64,000 bases of DNA from Guillardia theta CCMP2712 (GCF_000315625.1 NW_005434561.1:150294-214293); one strand, 5' to 3'; shown: positions 1-9,106, numbered from the stretch's first letter. Translations and numbers: made by a program. Notes: generated by a model not told the origin, from the sequence alone.

Positions 1-2
1 GG

Positions 3-365
3 GGGCGCGACCCCCGAGAGGAACTACAAGAGCAGCTTGTGGCTGTTGAGGAGGTGGAAGAGACCCCACAAGATAGGGCACATAAAGAGGCCTTGAATCT
101 TGTCCAGGAACTTAAAGGGCAATACCCAGAAATACCCGAGACTCTGCTCTATACAGCCGCTATCGATTTCGTCCTCTATCCTGACAAAACCAAAGAGGAC
201 TTTGAGCGGGATTATGAGGCTGTCGAAAGGGCTAATGCCATGAAGGCTGAGGCAGACGCTGTGCCTACTACGTTCTACGGAGTCAAGGTTCTTGATGCCA
301 ATGATAACGAGGTCATTAAAAATATCTTACCAGAGGTTAAAGATGCCCAAACTGTTCAAGGTTAA
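3..365 (+). CDS. PLV protein of unknown function, 5' end outside window
   Basis: The frame is already open at the first base of the window and ends at a TAA at 363-365, so the gene is truncated on the left by the window edge. The visible 120 residues are acidic and rich in Glu, Lys and Ala, with predicted helix and no membrane segment. A GTG at 39 is a weak internal start candidate; I prefer a start upstream of the window. The last 23 bases overlap the next gene (ATG at 343) in another frame, a compact arrangement typical of small viral genomes. Its position upstream of virion-like genes in the same direction suggests one late-gene block. Family not recognised. Confidence 0.55.
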   Translation, partial: GRDPREELQEQLVAVEEVEETPQDRAHKEALNLVQELKGQYPEIPETLLYTAAIDFVLYPDKTKEDFERDYEAVERANAMKAEADAVPTTFYGVKVLDANDNEVIKNILPEVKDAQTVQG

Positions 366-969
366 GAAGCTTTACCATATATTCCTCAATCTGGATGATA
401 GTGAAGAGGCTATCAAGGCTCAAGCTTATATTGATACTAATCCTAGCGACACTGAGCTTGTGAATTATTTCAAGAATATCAAAACGCTATCTTGGAAGCT
501 GACGAATATTGAGCCACAGCTGCTCTCAGAGAATGCTCGTATTGTCCTTGATTCCTACACGGTACGTCGAGTTCAAAGATTGTCAGATATGAACCTCTAC
601 ACAAGCGACCTTAACGTCGATGGTATGGCCTATGAATCGATGAACAACAATATGTATGGCACAATCCTGATGAGCCTAAGGAAGGATTACCTGGGGGTCA
701 ATGTAGCAGCTGACCCGACACAGACGGTCGATTTCATCTATAGCAACACTAACCATGAGTTCTCAAGCAATTGGAAGGCCAAGCCGAATATGCTCCAAAA
801 CAACCAATACTTCCGGCTTTATATCGATGGCGGAAACCTTGGGCATATCTCCGAGTTGAAGATAAAGCTTATCGTCTATGACGAGGTACTTAAGACCCAG
901 GAAGACACCGATATGTGGAGCGACGAGCAGGTCATAAGTGGTAAGACACCAGCTAATTTTTATAAATAG
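343..969 (+). CDS. PLV putative virion-associated protein
   Basis: 208-residue protein. I chose the ATG at 343, overlapping the previous stop by 23 nt, rather than the in-frame TTG at 292. The sequence is beta-rich, with alternating hydrophobic and polar residues and many Asn, Tyr and Asp, and ends in a pattern (FRLYIDGGN then LKIKLIVYDE) resembling jelly-roll or fibre-like virion proteins. No signal peptide or membrane helix is visible. The next gene starts only 9 nt after the stop, supporting co-expression. A capsid-associated role is inferred from context (penton, minor capsid or fibre are all possible); there is no diagnostic motif. Confidence 0.6.
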   Translation: MPKLFKVKKLYHIFLNLDDSEEAIKAQAYIDTNPSDTELVNYFKNIKTLSWKLTNIEPQLLSENARIVLDSYTVRRVQRLSDMNLYTSDLNVDGMAYESMNNNMYGTILMSLRKDYLGVNVAADPTQTVDFIYSNTNHEFSSNWKAKPNMLQNNQYFRLYIDGGNLGHISELKIKLIVYDEVLKTQEDTDMWSDEQVISGKTPANFYK

Positions 970-978
970 AAAACTTAA

Positions 979-1854
979 ATGACAGATAGGACACATATCT
1001 TTATAAACAGTAGGAACAGGCTTCCATATGAGAGCGCCAGCTCATACATCGTCAATCTCCCCAACGGGTTGATATATGGGGATGATAAGACACAGTATAG
1101 GCTAACCGTCAATTATTTCCAGGTGACTAATAGCTGGTACAACATACAAGATGGATATAACAACCAGTTCCAGATATCAACCGACAACTTCGTCGATAGT
1201 GTCATCGACTTCTCGATAGACATCGGCAATCCATCCGTCTATGACCTCGATAATGAGCTCCAAACCAAGCTAAAGGACTATTTCACAGTCGCATATAATA
1301 GGAGCCTTAACAAATTCGTGTTTAGCAATACAACAGGTTCCACATTATACCTAAAGGTTATGAACTGCGGGCAGTTCATCGGCTTCTACAATGACCAGAC
1401 ATTCGAGGTGTTGGCCGGTGAAACGCTTGAGAGTGAGAAACCGGTTAATATGTTAGGGGATGAGCTCATCATCATGAGGGTCCGGGGTGATATCAGCTTT
1501 GAGAACAGCACCATCGAGAACATGACAACCGCCGAGTTCTACCCCTCGGACATTTTATTCACATTCCCCGTGAATGTTCCCCCATATAGCCTCATTACGT
1601 GGGAGAACATAACTCAAACAAGATTTACCCATCTGATAAATAGCCAGTCGAAGAGCATCGACCAGTTCGTCCTTGAGGTTTGCAACGAAGATGGTCGAGT
1701 GATACCACAATTCAGCGATTATATGTTACATCTGATGGTCGAGAGGGTGGTCGATAATAATGAGTTCAAGACAAACATATTGTCAATCCTTAATCAGGTG
1801 CTTGACTATTTAAAGGAAATCTATATGCTTGTTGGCTCTTACTTCACACAATAA
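979..1854 (+). CDS. PLV putative minor capsid/penton-like protein
   Basis: 291 residues from an ATG at 979, 9 nt after the preceding gene. The N-terminus carries the pattern FINSRNR, then a LPNG segment, then SWYNIQDGYNNQF. From memory, minor structural proteins of polinton-like viruses and their relatives often begin this way (S/N-R-x-R, then a LPxPL-like segment, then SWYNI). The remainder is beta-rich with no membrane helix until a mildly hydrophobic C-terminal stretch. The product is therefore probably a virion component, although I cannot tell penton from fibre or another minor capsid protein by eye. No major capsid protein or packaging ATPase lies in the window; they would be expected further left. 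Confidence 0.6.
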   Translation: MTDRTHIFINSRNRLPYESASSYIVNLPNGLIYGDDKTQYRLTVNYFQVTNSWYNIQDGYNNQFQISTDNFVDSVIDFSIDIGNPSVYDLDNELQTKLKDYFTVAYNRSLNKFVFSNTTGSTLYLKVMNCGQFIGFYNDQTFEVLAGETLESEKPVNMLGDELIIMRVRGDISFENSTIENMTTAEFYPSDILFTFPVNVPPYSLITWENITQTRFTHLINSQSKSIDQFVLEVCNEDGRVIPQFSDYMLHLMVERVVDNNEFKTNILSILNQVLDYLKEIYMLVGSYFTQ

Positions 1855-1878
1855 AAATATGTCTGGTATGATTAAAAG

Positions 1879-2112
1879 ATGATTTCAAAGCTTGGGAAGA
1901 TGCTCACATTCACCCGTAAGCTGGGGCAGGGCTTACAACAGGCCAGGATGATAGGGTCTTATGCCAATAAAGTGATGGGAGGACGGCTTATGGCGCATCC
2001 GCTAGGACAGCGTATCAATGATATCACAAAGGGAGCCCAGAGTGCGGTTGGAGTTGCTCAGGGAGCCCTTGAGAAGGCTCACTCTGTAGAACAGGGCATC
2101 CGAAGGCTCTAA
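1879..2112 (+). CDS. PLV small basic/amphipathic protein
   Basis: 77-residue protein from an ATG at 1879, 24 nt after the previous stop and in the same direction. It is basic and amphipathic, with alternating Gly, Ala and Lys and a repeated GAQSAVGVAQGAL-like helix, and has no Cys. Small cationic amphipathic proteins beside capsid genes in adenovirus-like and polinton-like genomes often coat DNA or act on membranes, but this one has no motif that would prove it. Identity unknown. Confidence 0.5.
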   Translation: MISKLGKMLTFTRKLGQGLQQARMIGSYANKVMGGRLMAHPLGQRINDITKGAQSAVGVAQGALEKAHSVEQGIRRL

Positions 2113-2142
2113 TTCTTTTTAAGCGTTATTCTTAGAATTGGA

Positions 2143-2310
2143 ATGACTGAAAAAAAAATTGAAATTGTTAATATACATACAAAACAACAATTGGATGCCT
2201 TGACTCATAGCATCAGGTTCGTAATGTCAAATGGCCGGTACATCACGGCCGATGGAAGGATAGAGGGTTTTGGATATTCTTTTAATATAGTAAATGGCGA
2301 TGCCAGATAG
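2143..2310 (+). CDS. PLV 55-residue hypothetical protein
   Basis: A short frame from ATG 2143 to TAG 2308-2310 fills the gap between two same-strand genes. It begins MTEKKIEIVNIHTKQQ and overlaps the next gene's ATG (2294) by 17 nt. Residue composition is balanced, and tight packing with the neighbours favours a real gene. No family recognised. Confidence 0.4.
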   Translation: MTEKKIEIVNIHTKQQLDALTHSIRFVMSNGRYITADGRIEGFGYSFNIVNGDAR

Positions 2311-2863
2311 TAATAACAGCCATGAGCTGTTTGAGAAATACCGACAGATGAGCAAGGTGATGAGCATCCTATGTAATAGAACAGGAGGATGGTATAACCT
2401 GTGGAAGAACATTTTGGTTATACCAATCATACTTATATCATCAAGTTTGGCCATATTGAATGGCTCTTTTACAGATGGAGAAATAAGGTATGTAAATATT
2501 TTATGTAACAGCCTAGCGGCATGTTTAATGGCGATATCTTCACAGCTTAAAATAGCCGAGAAGGCTGTTATGTATTATGACCTCGGCAGCAAATTCAGCA
2601 AGCTTGAACACAGCATAGAACAAGCTATCAGTATGTCCGAGACTAGCTCAGACCGTCTCAATGGTTTCATTCAGTCTTATGATAGCACTATGGAAAGTAT
2701 AAATGGAATACCAGAGTTTATTAAACAAAATATGAGTGCTATCATAGATAGATATAGATATATTCCTTATATACTACAAGGGTACTCTATGAATCATAGC
2801 GACAGTCCTATTCAAGGCGTTTCAAGTGAAAGCGCCGGAGAAAGTGCTCAAATCCCTTGGTGA
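2294..2863 (+). CDS. PLV two-TM membrane protein, SLATT-like layout
   Basis: 189 residues from ATG 2294 (a second ATG lies at 2300). Two hydrophobic segments at about residues 38-55 (NILVIPIILISSSLAIL) and 66-84 (VNILCNSLAACLMAISSQL) are followed by a helical region with EKA and LGSKFSKLEHSIEQA. Two adjacent helices followed by a soluble helical tail recall SLATT-type two-TM domains, which I name only as a resemblance. The 3' end overlaps the convergent gene below by 56 nt. A role in membrane disturbance or virion membrane is speculation. Confidence 0.5.
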   Translation: MAMPDSNNSHELFEKYRQMSKVMSILCNRTGGWYNLWKNILVIPIILISSSLAILNGSFTDGEIRYVNILCNSLAACLMAISSQLKIAEKAVMYYDLGSKFSKLEHSIEQAISMSETSSDRLNGFIQSYDSTMESINGIPEFIKQNMSAIIDRYRYIPYILQGYSMNHSDSPIQGVSSESAGESAQIPW

Positions 2864-3122
2864 TGGATGGATGTTCCCACAGTATCCATCTAGCGGCTGA
2901 GGCAGCTGTATCTGGGACAGACCAGTTCTCGCGACCGTTATTGTGTCTTGCTATATAGTATTTTTTGAGCTTATCGTTGTGGGTCTGTGTGAAATCCTCA
3001 TAACGGTTGTCACCAAACTGAATTGTCTTTTGTTTTTGCTTATCTTTGTCATAGAGTACAAGCTGCCATTTCTTGTTCTTGGCTTGTGATGGTCTGAGAG
3101 AGGCATACTTATATACACCCAT
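2808..3122 (-). CDS. DUF5754-like small viral protein
   Basis: 104 residues from an ATG at 3122 (complement). The order of motifs, a KKWQLVLYDKD start, KTIQFGDN, then KKYYIARHNN, ENW, then SAARWILWEHPS, matches a small conserved family I know from giant viruses and polinton-like viruses (DUF5754 in Pfam terms, from memory). Function is unknown. It runs against the 2294 gene with overlapping 3' ends and lies just left of the first inverted repeat. It is one of the better markers that this block is viral rather than host. Confidence 0.65.
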   Translation of the reverse strand: MGVYKYASLRPSQAKNKKWQLVLYDKDKQKQKTIQFGDNRYEDFTQTHNDKLKKYYIARHNNGRENWSVPDTAASAARWILWEHPSITKGFEHFLRRFHLKRLE

Positions 3123-3176
3123 TTATTATTTCAAAAGAAAAAGGATAAGCCCCCCCTTCTTTCTCTTCTTTTTTCT

Positions 3177-3310
3177 TAGTAGTGAATGAACTAAGGATAA
3201 GGGGGGGTGAAAGATAAGGGGGGTATTTGGTAAGTGTTTGGACCTTTTTGAAAGATTTGTATAATACTTTTCAAACCCCCCCCTTATCCTTCACCCCCCC
3301 TTATCCTTAG
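3177..3310. repeat. left arm of ~134-bp inverted repeat, itself a G/C-tract hairpin
   Basis: The arm begins TTAGTAGTGAATGAACTAAGG, carries G-tracts (AAGGATAAGGGGGG motifs) on its left half, and has the complementary C-tracts on its right half, so it can fold on itself. A diverged reverse-complement copy lies at 8402-8535. The stretch contains no gene. Together the two arms enclose the helicase and recombinase block. Confidence 0.85.
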
Positions 3311-3408
3311 TTTTACTTATTCTAAAAAAGAAATATTATATTATCATTCTAGTCTTAAAAATATATAGTAACAACATAGTATAATATTAGGATAACCCCC
3401 CCCCCTCC

Positions 3409-5432
3409 CTAAGATTTCATCTTAATGCCACATAGGCACATCGCCTGGTTCCTGAAAGTGTTTTTTGCGTTCTTCTTGATGATATTATGGACGGTCTCGA
3501 AGTAGTCACACATCACATCGTATATCATAGCCTGTTCATTATTGGAGACCGGTTTATTGTATTCTGATAAGAACATACTATAGATATATTGGGTTGGTAT
3601 CCTGTTGTGGATGTCATCGACGTTCGTTATGTCGATAACTGGTAAGAACTTATGTTTAAGCCAATGCTGGAAGACTGCCACAATGTCATTGTCTTCCGTT
3701 TCGGTCTGGTTGTTCGAGGGTTCATCATCTTCCTCGTCGCTCTCCTCCTCCATCCTCATCTTACAATACAGGACATACTTCTCGTCTCTTGATATCACAT
3801 AAGCGTTTTGTTCGAGTTTCCTCTTGACGTCCTGACGCGTCACATTCACGCTTATGCTAGCGTTCGATTTCAACCACTTCATAAATCTTGAATACAGGTT
3901 ACTAATCAAGAGCTTGTTGTTTTTGTTAGAATCTTTCTTATCCAATGCTATCACCTCCTCGGTGAGGAACTGTCTAAATAGGTCGGTGTCCTTCTGGTAT
4001 TGGTTCGTGTTGTACTGGACAGATTCGGGCACATCGAACTCCAATTCTGGATAAATCTTTTGAATGTTGTGGATGATGAGACTCATAAGATAGGCAGGGA
4101 ACTTTTCAAGCTTTTTATCGATGTTAGGGTCTTTCTTGAAAAAGTTTTGTTTCTGATGTTGGCCGGTGGTTTGTCGCCGCTGTGGAAATATGCCTTATGT
4201 TGAATGACCCTCATACGTCTCCACGTTCCGCCGTCATTGGCGGCGTTTAGAGGCACCTTAGGGAACTTATTACAACAGAGTATGAACTTGGCCATAAGCC
4301 GAAACTCAACCGGTGTCTTATACAACCCCCTCGCGGTTATCATATCATTGCCTGTGTATTCCTTTACAATGCCTACGTTGAAGACGTCGTCCTCGTCTGG
4401 TTCTGATGTTGTAACCAATCGCGCGCCCTTCAATCGTTCGACCTCAGCACAGGCGGCATTTGATGCTGCCCTTTTCTGTGTGAAGAGTGCCACCGGTAAC
4501 GTCTTGGCATAATCTCCAAATGCCTTTTGAAGCAAGCTCATAAATGTGCTCTTTCCATTCGCCCCTGAGTCACCCCAGAAGATGTTAAACTGTTCCATCT
4601 TGCCACAGCAGGCAGCCATCCCGAGGATGTTCATAACATACTCCTTGACGTCATCATCAGCATACACCTGTGATATATACCTCTCTAACTCTTTCTGGGT
4701 CTTGTCCTCTGGGTTGTACTCGATGTAATCATAGCGTGTTGAGAGGCTGATATAATCGGTAGGCTGTCCCTTCCTGAATACTCCTTTCTCGAAGTCATAG
4801 ACACCGTTCTTGAATCCTAAGAGGTGCTCCTTTGTGTCTAGTTTCTCGATAAAGTAGTTGTCGCATAGGAGATATTTAACTTCCTTGATATAGTTGTCCT
4901 TCTTGCCGCTCTGCTTCAACAGTGTAATGATATTATCACACTGTGCGGACATCTTGGTATATCGTTCCTTCATTAAATCATCCTTCTCGTTCCTCATCTT
5001 CGCAACATAGTGCTTCTTCCTGTTGCCGTAGAGACTAACAATGACGGTCGAGATGTTGTTTGAGAGGATGCTCTCGGTTGTCTCAATCCAACGATTGATG
5101 CTGTCCATATAGACATACCATATGCGATTCCCTACATACTTGATAAGGGTATTGTTCATCACAATATCAGGGTATGCCTTGTCCTTGTAATCGATGATGT
5201 CGAGGTTGTAGTAGGAGGCAATGAGCACGGCGATGTCGAAGTCTGTGGGTTGTAAGAGTGAAGCGTCGATGAAATAGTTGAGTTCATCCATCTTCTCACT
5301 TGAGTGCTTGATGTGTATGAGCGAGCTATCGAATGACCTATCCACCCGGCTCAGTCGTTGCTTCTTGTCATCTTCGGACTCAACAACGATGTCATCATAG
5401 ATATTATCACAGATTCTTTCCTGAGGTGCCAT
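3409..5432 (-). pseudogene. D5-like superfamily 3 helicase, split by a frameshift
   Basis: Translation starts at the ATG ending at 5432. A D5_N-like region (KNGVYDFEKGVF) precedes the SF3 ATPase core: Walker A GDSGANGKS, a Walker B-like TTSEPDED and motif C ILCCNKFP. D5-like helicases unwind viral DNA during replication. The frame hits a stop at 4083 after a nonsense tail, while the expected C-terminal continuation (KDP...KKLEKFP-like, then MSLIIHNIQKI) sits one frame over and runs to 3409. A single missing base in the A/T homopolymer run near 4145-4152 explains both pieces. The N-terminal primase part common in larger D5 proteins is short or absent. Either the provirus is decaying or the assembly has a homopolymer error. 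Confidence 0.85.
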
Positions 5433-5596
5433 TTATTTATAGCTGAGAAAATATTTTCCGGACCTTTACGAATATATACGCAACGTTTCCTTATATCCTT
5501 TTTCGGACATTCATTTTTTCTCCGGACTTTCATTTTTTTGTTCAAACGTAAAATAGAGCCAATAAAGGCCCTTTATACATTTCTAGAAAAATAACA

Positions 5597-5827
5597 TCAT
5601 ATGCTCACTTCTTGCTTATTTGCCTGCTCTGCTTTCTTCTTGTAATACCTCTCTCTTGCCCTTTTGAGCTCCTTCTGTCTATACTCTGGGTCGGTGTTGT
5701 ACTTGATGCTCTTGTATATCCTCAATCGCGCGCGCTCCTGTTCATAGAATTCTTTGTCATTAACAATCCTCTTTGCGTAATACTTGGATTGAGGACAAGA
5801 ATATTGGGGGATGTTGATATTCTCCAT
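5597..5827 (-). CDS. PLV small basic protein
   Basis: 76 residues from an ATG at 5827 (complement). The C-terminal half is strongly basic with the pattern YNTDPEYRQKELKRARERYYKKK, a helix seen, as I recall, in many small proteins and protein tails of giant viruses and PLVs. DNA or RNA binding is likely from charge alone. It lies between the helicase and the recombinase, same strand; the 165-nt AT-rich gap upstream of the helicase ATG probably holds its promoter. Confidence 0.55.
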   Translation of the reverse strand: MENINIPQYSCPQSKYYAKRIVNDKEFYEQERARLRIYKSIKYNTDPEYRQKELKRARERYYKKKAEQANKQEVSI

Positions 5828-5916
5828 TATTGGAACCTTTATTTTCAGTGTATATAATTATTCTCACCTTTATATCATTTTTTGAGCTTTTATGAAATAT
5901 TGGTATGTCATAGGGG

Positions 5917-7824
5917 TTAATCTAGTAGTTTAGATATCCATTGACCATTCACTCTTTCTAAGGCATACTTTTTTATTGTGCTTGCCCTAACCTTACCCTC
6001 TGGCAAGTCATTGACGCGTCTCACTGCCTTCTTTATGCTTATCTCCTTTTTGTTCTCTTCATAGTAATTATGTTGATACTTGTTATAGGCATCCTTACCT
6101 ATCTTCTGAATATAGCGTTGTTGTGCCTTATATGCCAGATTCCGCGGGTCCTTATATCCTTGGGCTGGTGCTCTTGGTTGTGGGATTACTGCTTGGCGCA
6201 TGTTTGCGGGGGTGTTTGCGGGGGTGTTTTCTTGTATTGTTATCGGTCCCTCGTTATCATCGCGTGGTTCCTGCTTGATTCGTATAATATCGGTCGGCAA
6301 TAGTGCCTTCTTGTAGTTCTTATATTGTGCTATTATGCTGTTTCTCATCTTCAAGCTGACATCAGTTAAAATGTTCGCCGATGCGTTGTTTGAGTGTAGC
6401 CAAGTAATAAAGGACGAACGGAACATATTAACGCCCAACCGATGGCCTTGAAACATAGCCGCAAGGTACTTTTCCATGTTGCTCTTAGCCGGTGCGTTCA
6501 TGTTATTGACCTGCGTTATGTAATACTCACGAGGATATAAGGCGATGCTCTCCCTTACAAAGTCGCTAAGCTTGTAAGCCAATGGGTTTATATCATTAGG
6601 GTTGTTGAACCAACCGACCTTATACCTGATTGGGGAATGCCCTTTATGTGCCTTATTGAATACGTACATAATAAGGCCATTCTCTGGGACATAGACATAG
6701 TTGGTCTTTTTGTCTAGGTTCTCGAGCGTGTGCGTTATCTTCATATTGTTCAATTCACTCCTCACGGGTGGTGTATAGAGATATGACATCATTATAATGG
6801 TGTATGTATGGAATTTATAGGCATCTGTTGAGTTATCACTGAATGCCTTTATGAATGTGTCGAGCATCTCCTCGGTCATGTCCAGTAGCATTCCAAAGGG
6901 AAGGAATGTTTGCTGCTCGTACTTGTTCAGTCTGTTGATACCTTCCTGTGATAGGATGATGCCCATATGAAAGTCGGTCGTTATCATACTCATCTTATAA
7001 TACAGTTCGTGCTCATCTCCTAGACATATCTTTATCAATCTTGTAATGGCCTTTAAGTCATTCCAAAATGTGCTTAGTGATTGGCTTTTATTGAACCTAT
7101 AAACGAGCATATCAAGGATTATCGCCCTGTGATTCTCAACCATCCACGTGAGATTCTCATCTATCCTATTCGATAGCGTCTTATCAATTATGGATTTGAG
7201 CACCTGATATGTGTTCTTGTCATTGCTTACCTTTCCGCCTACATACTTATTATCTTTTATCTCTTGGAGGGTGGGCTTGTGGATATAATTGAGGTTTTGG
7301 TATTGCTCCTTAGTCAAGTCATAGGCGTATATCTCGTTTGTCCAGCTATTGGGACCGTTTATGTTATTATCGATTCTCTCTTTCATCTGTTCCATTTTCT
7401 GGTAGATAGTGAAGGCATATCTATCATCATTGTAGAAGTCGAACTTGAAGGTTTTGATTGACTGCGTTATGTCCTTGCTAATATCATCTGAAACCTTCCT
7501 AAGCAGTTTATAGCTACTTGGAAGCCTGTATTTCTTGTTAAGAGGGTGTTTGATGGTCCTTAGTGGGTTGTCCTTTGGAACTGGTGTTCTTGGGTCTATT
7601 ATCTGAATGGCTGGCAACACTGCCGGAGGTTCTGTGGCCGGGATTGGTTGGATTAGTTGTCTTGGTTGTCTTGGTTTCTTCTCATTCTTGGCCTCAGTCG
7701 GTTTCAGGTAATTAACGGGCTTATATCTCTGCGTCGGTTTCCTCTCCCTAGCGGGGGTTGCGCCCCCCGACGGCGCTGTTCTTTTGCTCAAGCTTTTGCG
7801 CGAAGCGGAAAAGGTTGCGGCCAT
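5917..7824 (-). CDS. tyrosine recombinase (PLV integrase)
   Basis: 635 residues from an ATG at 7824 (complement). The N-terminal ~90 residues are basic and Pro-rich. The catalytic domain spans roughly residues 330-530: first Arg in TPPVRSELN, a beta-hairpin with Lys near HKGHSPIRYK, the GHRLG...FRSSF segment with the His/Arg pair, and the nucleophile Tyr in MRNSIIAQYKNYKK. The C-terminal extension is basic (KDPRNLAYKAQQRYIQK). Enzymes of this type integrate or excise viral DNA through a covalent 3'-phosphotyrosine. It is intact, unlike the helicase. It reads leftward and its 5' end faces the tRNA-like fragment and second inverted repeat, a plausible attachment region. Confidence 0.88.
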   Translation of the reverse strand: MAATFSASRKSLSKRTAPSGGATPARERKPTQRYKPVNYLKPTEAKNEKKPRQPRQLIQPIPATEPPAVLPAIQIIDPRTPVPKDNPLRTIKHPLNKKYRLPSSYKLLRKVSDDISKDITQSIKTFKFDFYNDDRYAFTIYQKMEQMKERIDNNINGPNSWTNEIYAYDLTKEQYQNLNYIHKPTLQEIKDNKYVGGKVSNDKNTYQVLKSIIDKTLSNRIDENLTWMVENHRAIILDMLVYRFNKSQSLSTFWNDLKAITRLIKICLGDEHELYYKMSMITTDFHMGIILSQEGINRLNKYEQQTFLPFGMLLDMTEEMLDTFIKAFSDNSTDAYKFHTYTIIMMSYLYTPPVRSELNNMKITHTLENLDKKTNYVYVPENGLIMYVFNKAHKGHSPIRYKVGWFNNPNDINPLAYKLSDFVRESIALYPREYYITQVNNMNAPAKSNMEKYLAAMFQGHRLGVNMFRSSFITWLHSNNASANILTDVSLKMRNSIIAQYKNYKKALLPTDIIRIKQEPRDDNEGPITIQENTPANTPANMRQAVIPQPRAPAQGYKDPRNLAYKAQQRYIQKIGKDAYNKYQHNYYEENKKEISIKKAVRRVNDLPEGKVRASTIKKYALERVNGQWISKLLD

Positions 7825-8040
7825 TTATTATTGACAAACAAATATTTACTAGTCATAGCACGCTTTATGTTAATAACCCGATAGACTATGAACCCTCTTT
7901 CATTAATTACTCTTTATGTAAATCATTTTTTACTCAATGTTGGCAATTCAGGCATTTTTACCTTTATCAGTGGGCCCGCCTCAGTACATCCATTTTGTTT
8001 TTTTTTTTTCCCAGGCGTACCGCCCGTGGGTGTTTTAATG

Positions 8041-8122
8041 ATGTCCGGGCCCAGTGGCCCAGTGGCCCAGTGGTCCGGTGGCCCGGTGGTGGCCCGGTGG
8101 TGGCCCGGTGTGGCCGGTGGAT
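8041..8122. repeat. short GC-rich tandem repeats (CCCAGTGG / CCGGTGG)
   Basis: Imperfect 8-12-bp units, CCCAGTGG grading into CCCGGTGGTGG, contrast sharply with the AT-rich viral genes to the left. Frames crossing it (for example 7923-8195 on the minus strand) look like repeat translation, not genes. Confidence 0.75.
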
Positions 8123-8147
8123 AGGTTGTTCCCGGCCTGTCGGCTTT

Positions 8148-8200
8148 GGGAATCGAACCCGCGTCGTTACAGTGGCTAGCGGCCCTATATCCCAAAAAGG
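8148..8200 (-). other. tRNA-like fragment next to the recombinase
   Basis: Read on the minus strand, this contains GCGGGTTCGATTCCC, a good match to a tRNA T-arm, preceded by GCTAGCCACTGTAACGAC. Only three base pairs of the T-stem form and no matching 5' acceptor arm is visible, so it is not a functional tRNA. It could be the remnant of a tRNA attachment site used by the adjacent recombinase, or a tRNA-derived SINE piece. Confidence 0.35.
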
Positions 8201-8296
8201 CTAAATTGCCATACTAATGCCCAAGACATAGTTATATATATAGGGCTGTTGGGAGGGAGGAGGCAAGAGATAGAGTATGGTTCGTTGGATGAAGAG

Positions 8297-8341
8297 GAGG
8301 GAGATGATGCCTGAGGGAGATGATGCCTGAGGGAGATGATG
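8297..8341. repeat. 16-bp x ~2.8 tandem repeat
   Basis: Unit GAGGGAGATGATGCCT, two exact copies and a third nearly complete. Confidence 0.85.
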
Positions 8342-8401
8342 CTATTATCCTCTATTGAATATGTTTTTTCCCTCTTGAAAAAAAAGATAGTAATAAAACA
8401 A

Positions 8402-8535
8402 CCAAGGATAAGGGGGGTGAAAGATAAGGGGGGGTTTTGAAAAGTATTTTACAAATCCATCACAAAAGGTCCAAACACTTACCAAATACCCCCCCTTATC
8501 CTTGACCCCCCTTATCCTTAGTTCATTCACTACTA
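8402..8535. repeat. right arm of ~134-bp inverted repeat
   Basis: Reverse complement of 3177-3310 with a few mismatches and a small indel in the loop. The distinctive TATTTGGTAAGTGTTTGGACC segment and the TTAGTAGTGAATGAAC end are shared. It marks the right limit of the helicase-recombinase block. Confidence 0.85.
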
Positions 8536-8834
8536 AACAATCAAACAATGTTGAAGAAATAAATGACTTAGTAGCTCAAAGGGGTATGTGTGAGCGTTAA
8601 AAGGTTAATCGGAAGTTTGCGTCAATCACTTAGTAGCTCAAAGGGGGTGGTCAATTGACCACCCAACTTAGTTGGGTGACTATTTAATAAAAACATCATA
8701 GGATGCTCACATGTTAGTAGTTGCGCCTCTTAGAAAGGCCCTTATATTGATTACATACGGTGTGTTATATTTTTTACCCCCTCACCCCACGTGTATATTG
8801 TGTTTTATACATTGCTTCTTCGGACATTTAGAGG

Positions 8835-9106
8835 GCTGACAAATAAGCCCCTATTTGTTCCTTTTGGTCACGAATGGTCACGACATTGCTTCTTCGGACA
8901 TTTAGAGGGCTGACAAATAAGCCCCTATTTGTTCCTTTTGGTCACGAATGGTCACGAAAGCATTTATTCAGACCATTGTAAGAGCTGACAAATAAGCCCC
9001 TATTTGTTCCTTTTGGTCACGAATGGTCACGACGACATCGCACAGCGCATTGTAAGAGCTGACAAATAAGCCCCTATTTGTTCCTTTTGGTCACGAATGG
9101 TCACGA
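8835..9106. repeat. iteron-like array: 49-bp core x4, period 74-75 bp
   Basis: Four identical 49-bp cores start at 8835, 8909, 8984 and 9058, separated by 25-26-bp spacers of two types. Each core has a small palindrome (ACAAATA, spacer, TATTTGT) followed by the doublet GGTCACGAATGGTCACGA. A degenerate trace of the doublet recurs at 9343-9361. The rest of 8536-9377 has no convincing gene. Confidence 0.9.

Noticed and set aside
7923..8195. 90-residue minus-strand frame near the recombinase
   Set aside because: Reads through the tRNA-like fragment and the CCGGTGG repeats; no protein-like pattern.
8148..8200. Functional tRNA gene
   Set aside because: Only a T-arm-like piece is present; no matching acceptor or anticodon arms.
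1..8200. Complete polinton-like virus genome
   Set aside because: No major capsid protein or packaging ATPase is present and the leftmost gene is cut by the window edge, so only part of the element can be claimed.
8835..9106. CRISPR-like array
   Set aside because: Spacers are not unique (two types, each repeated), cores are 49 bp and the context is eukaryotic with no cas genes.
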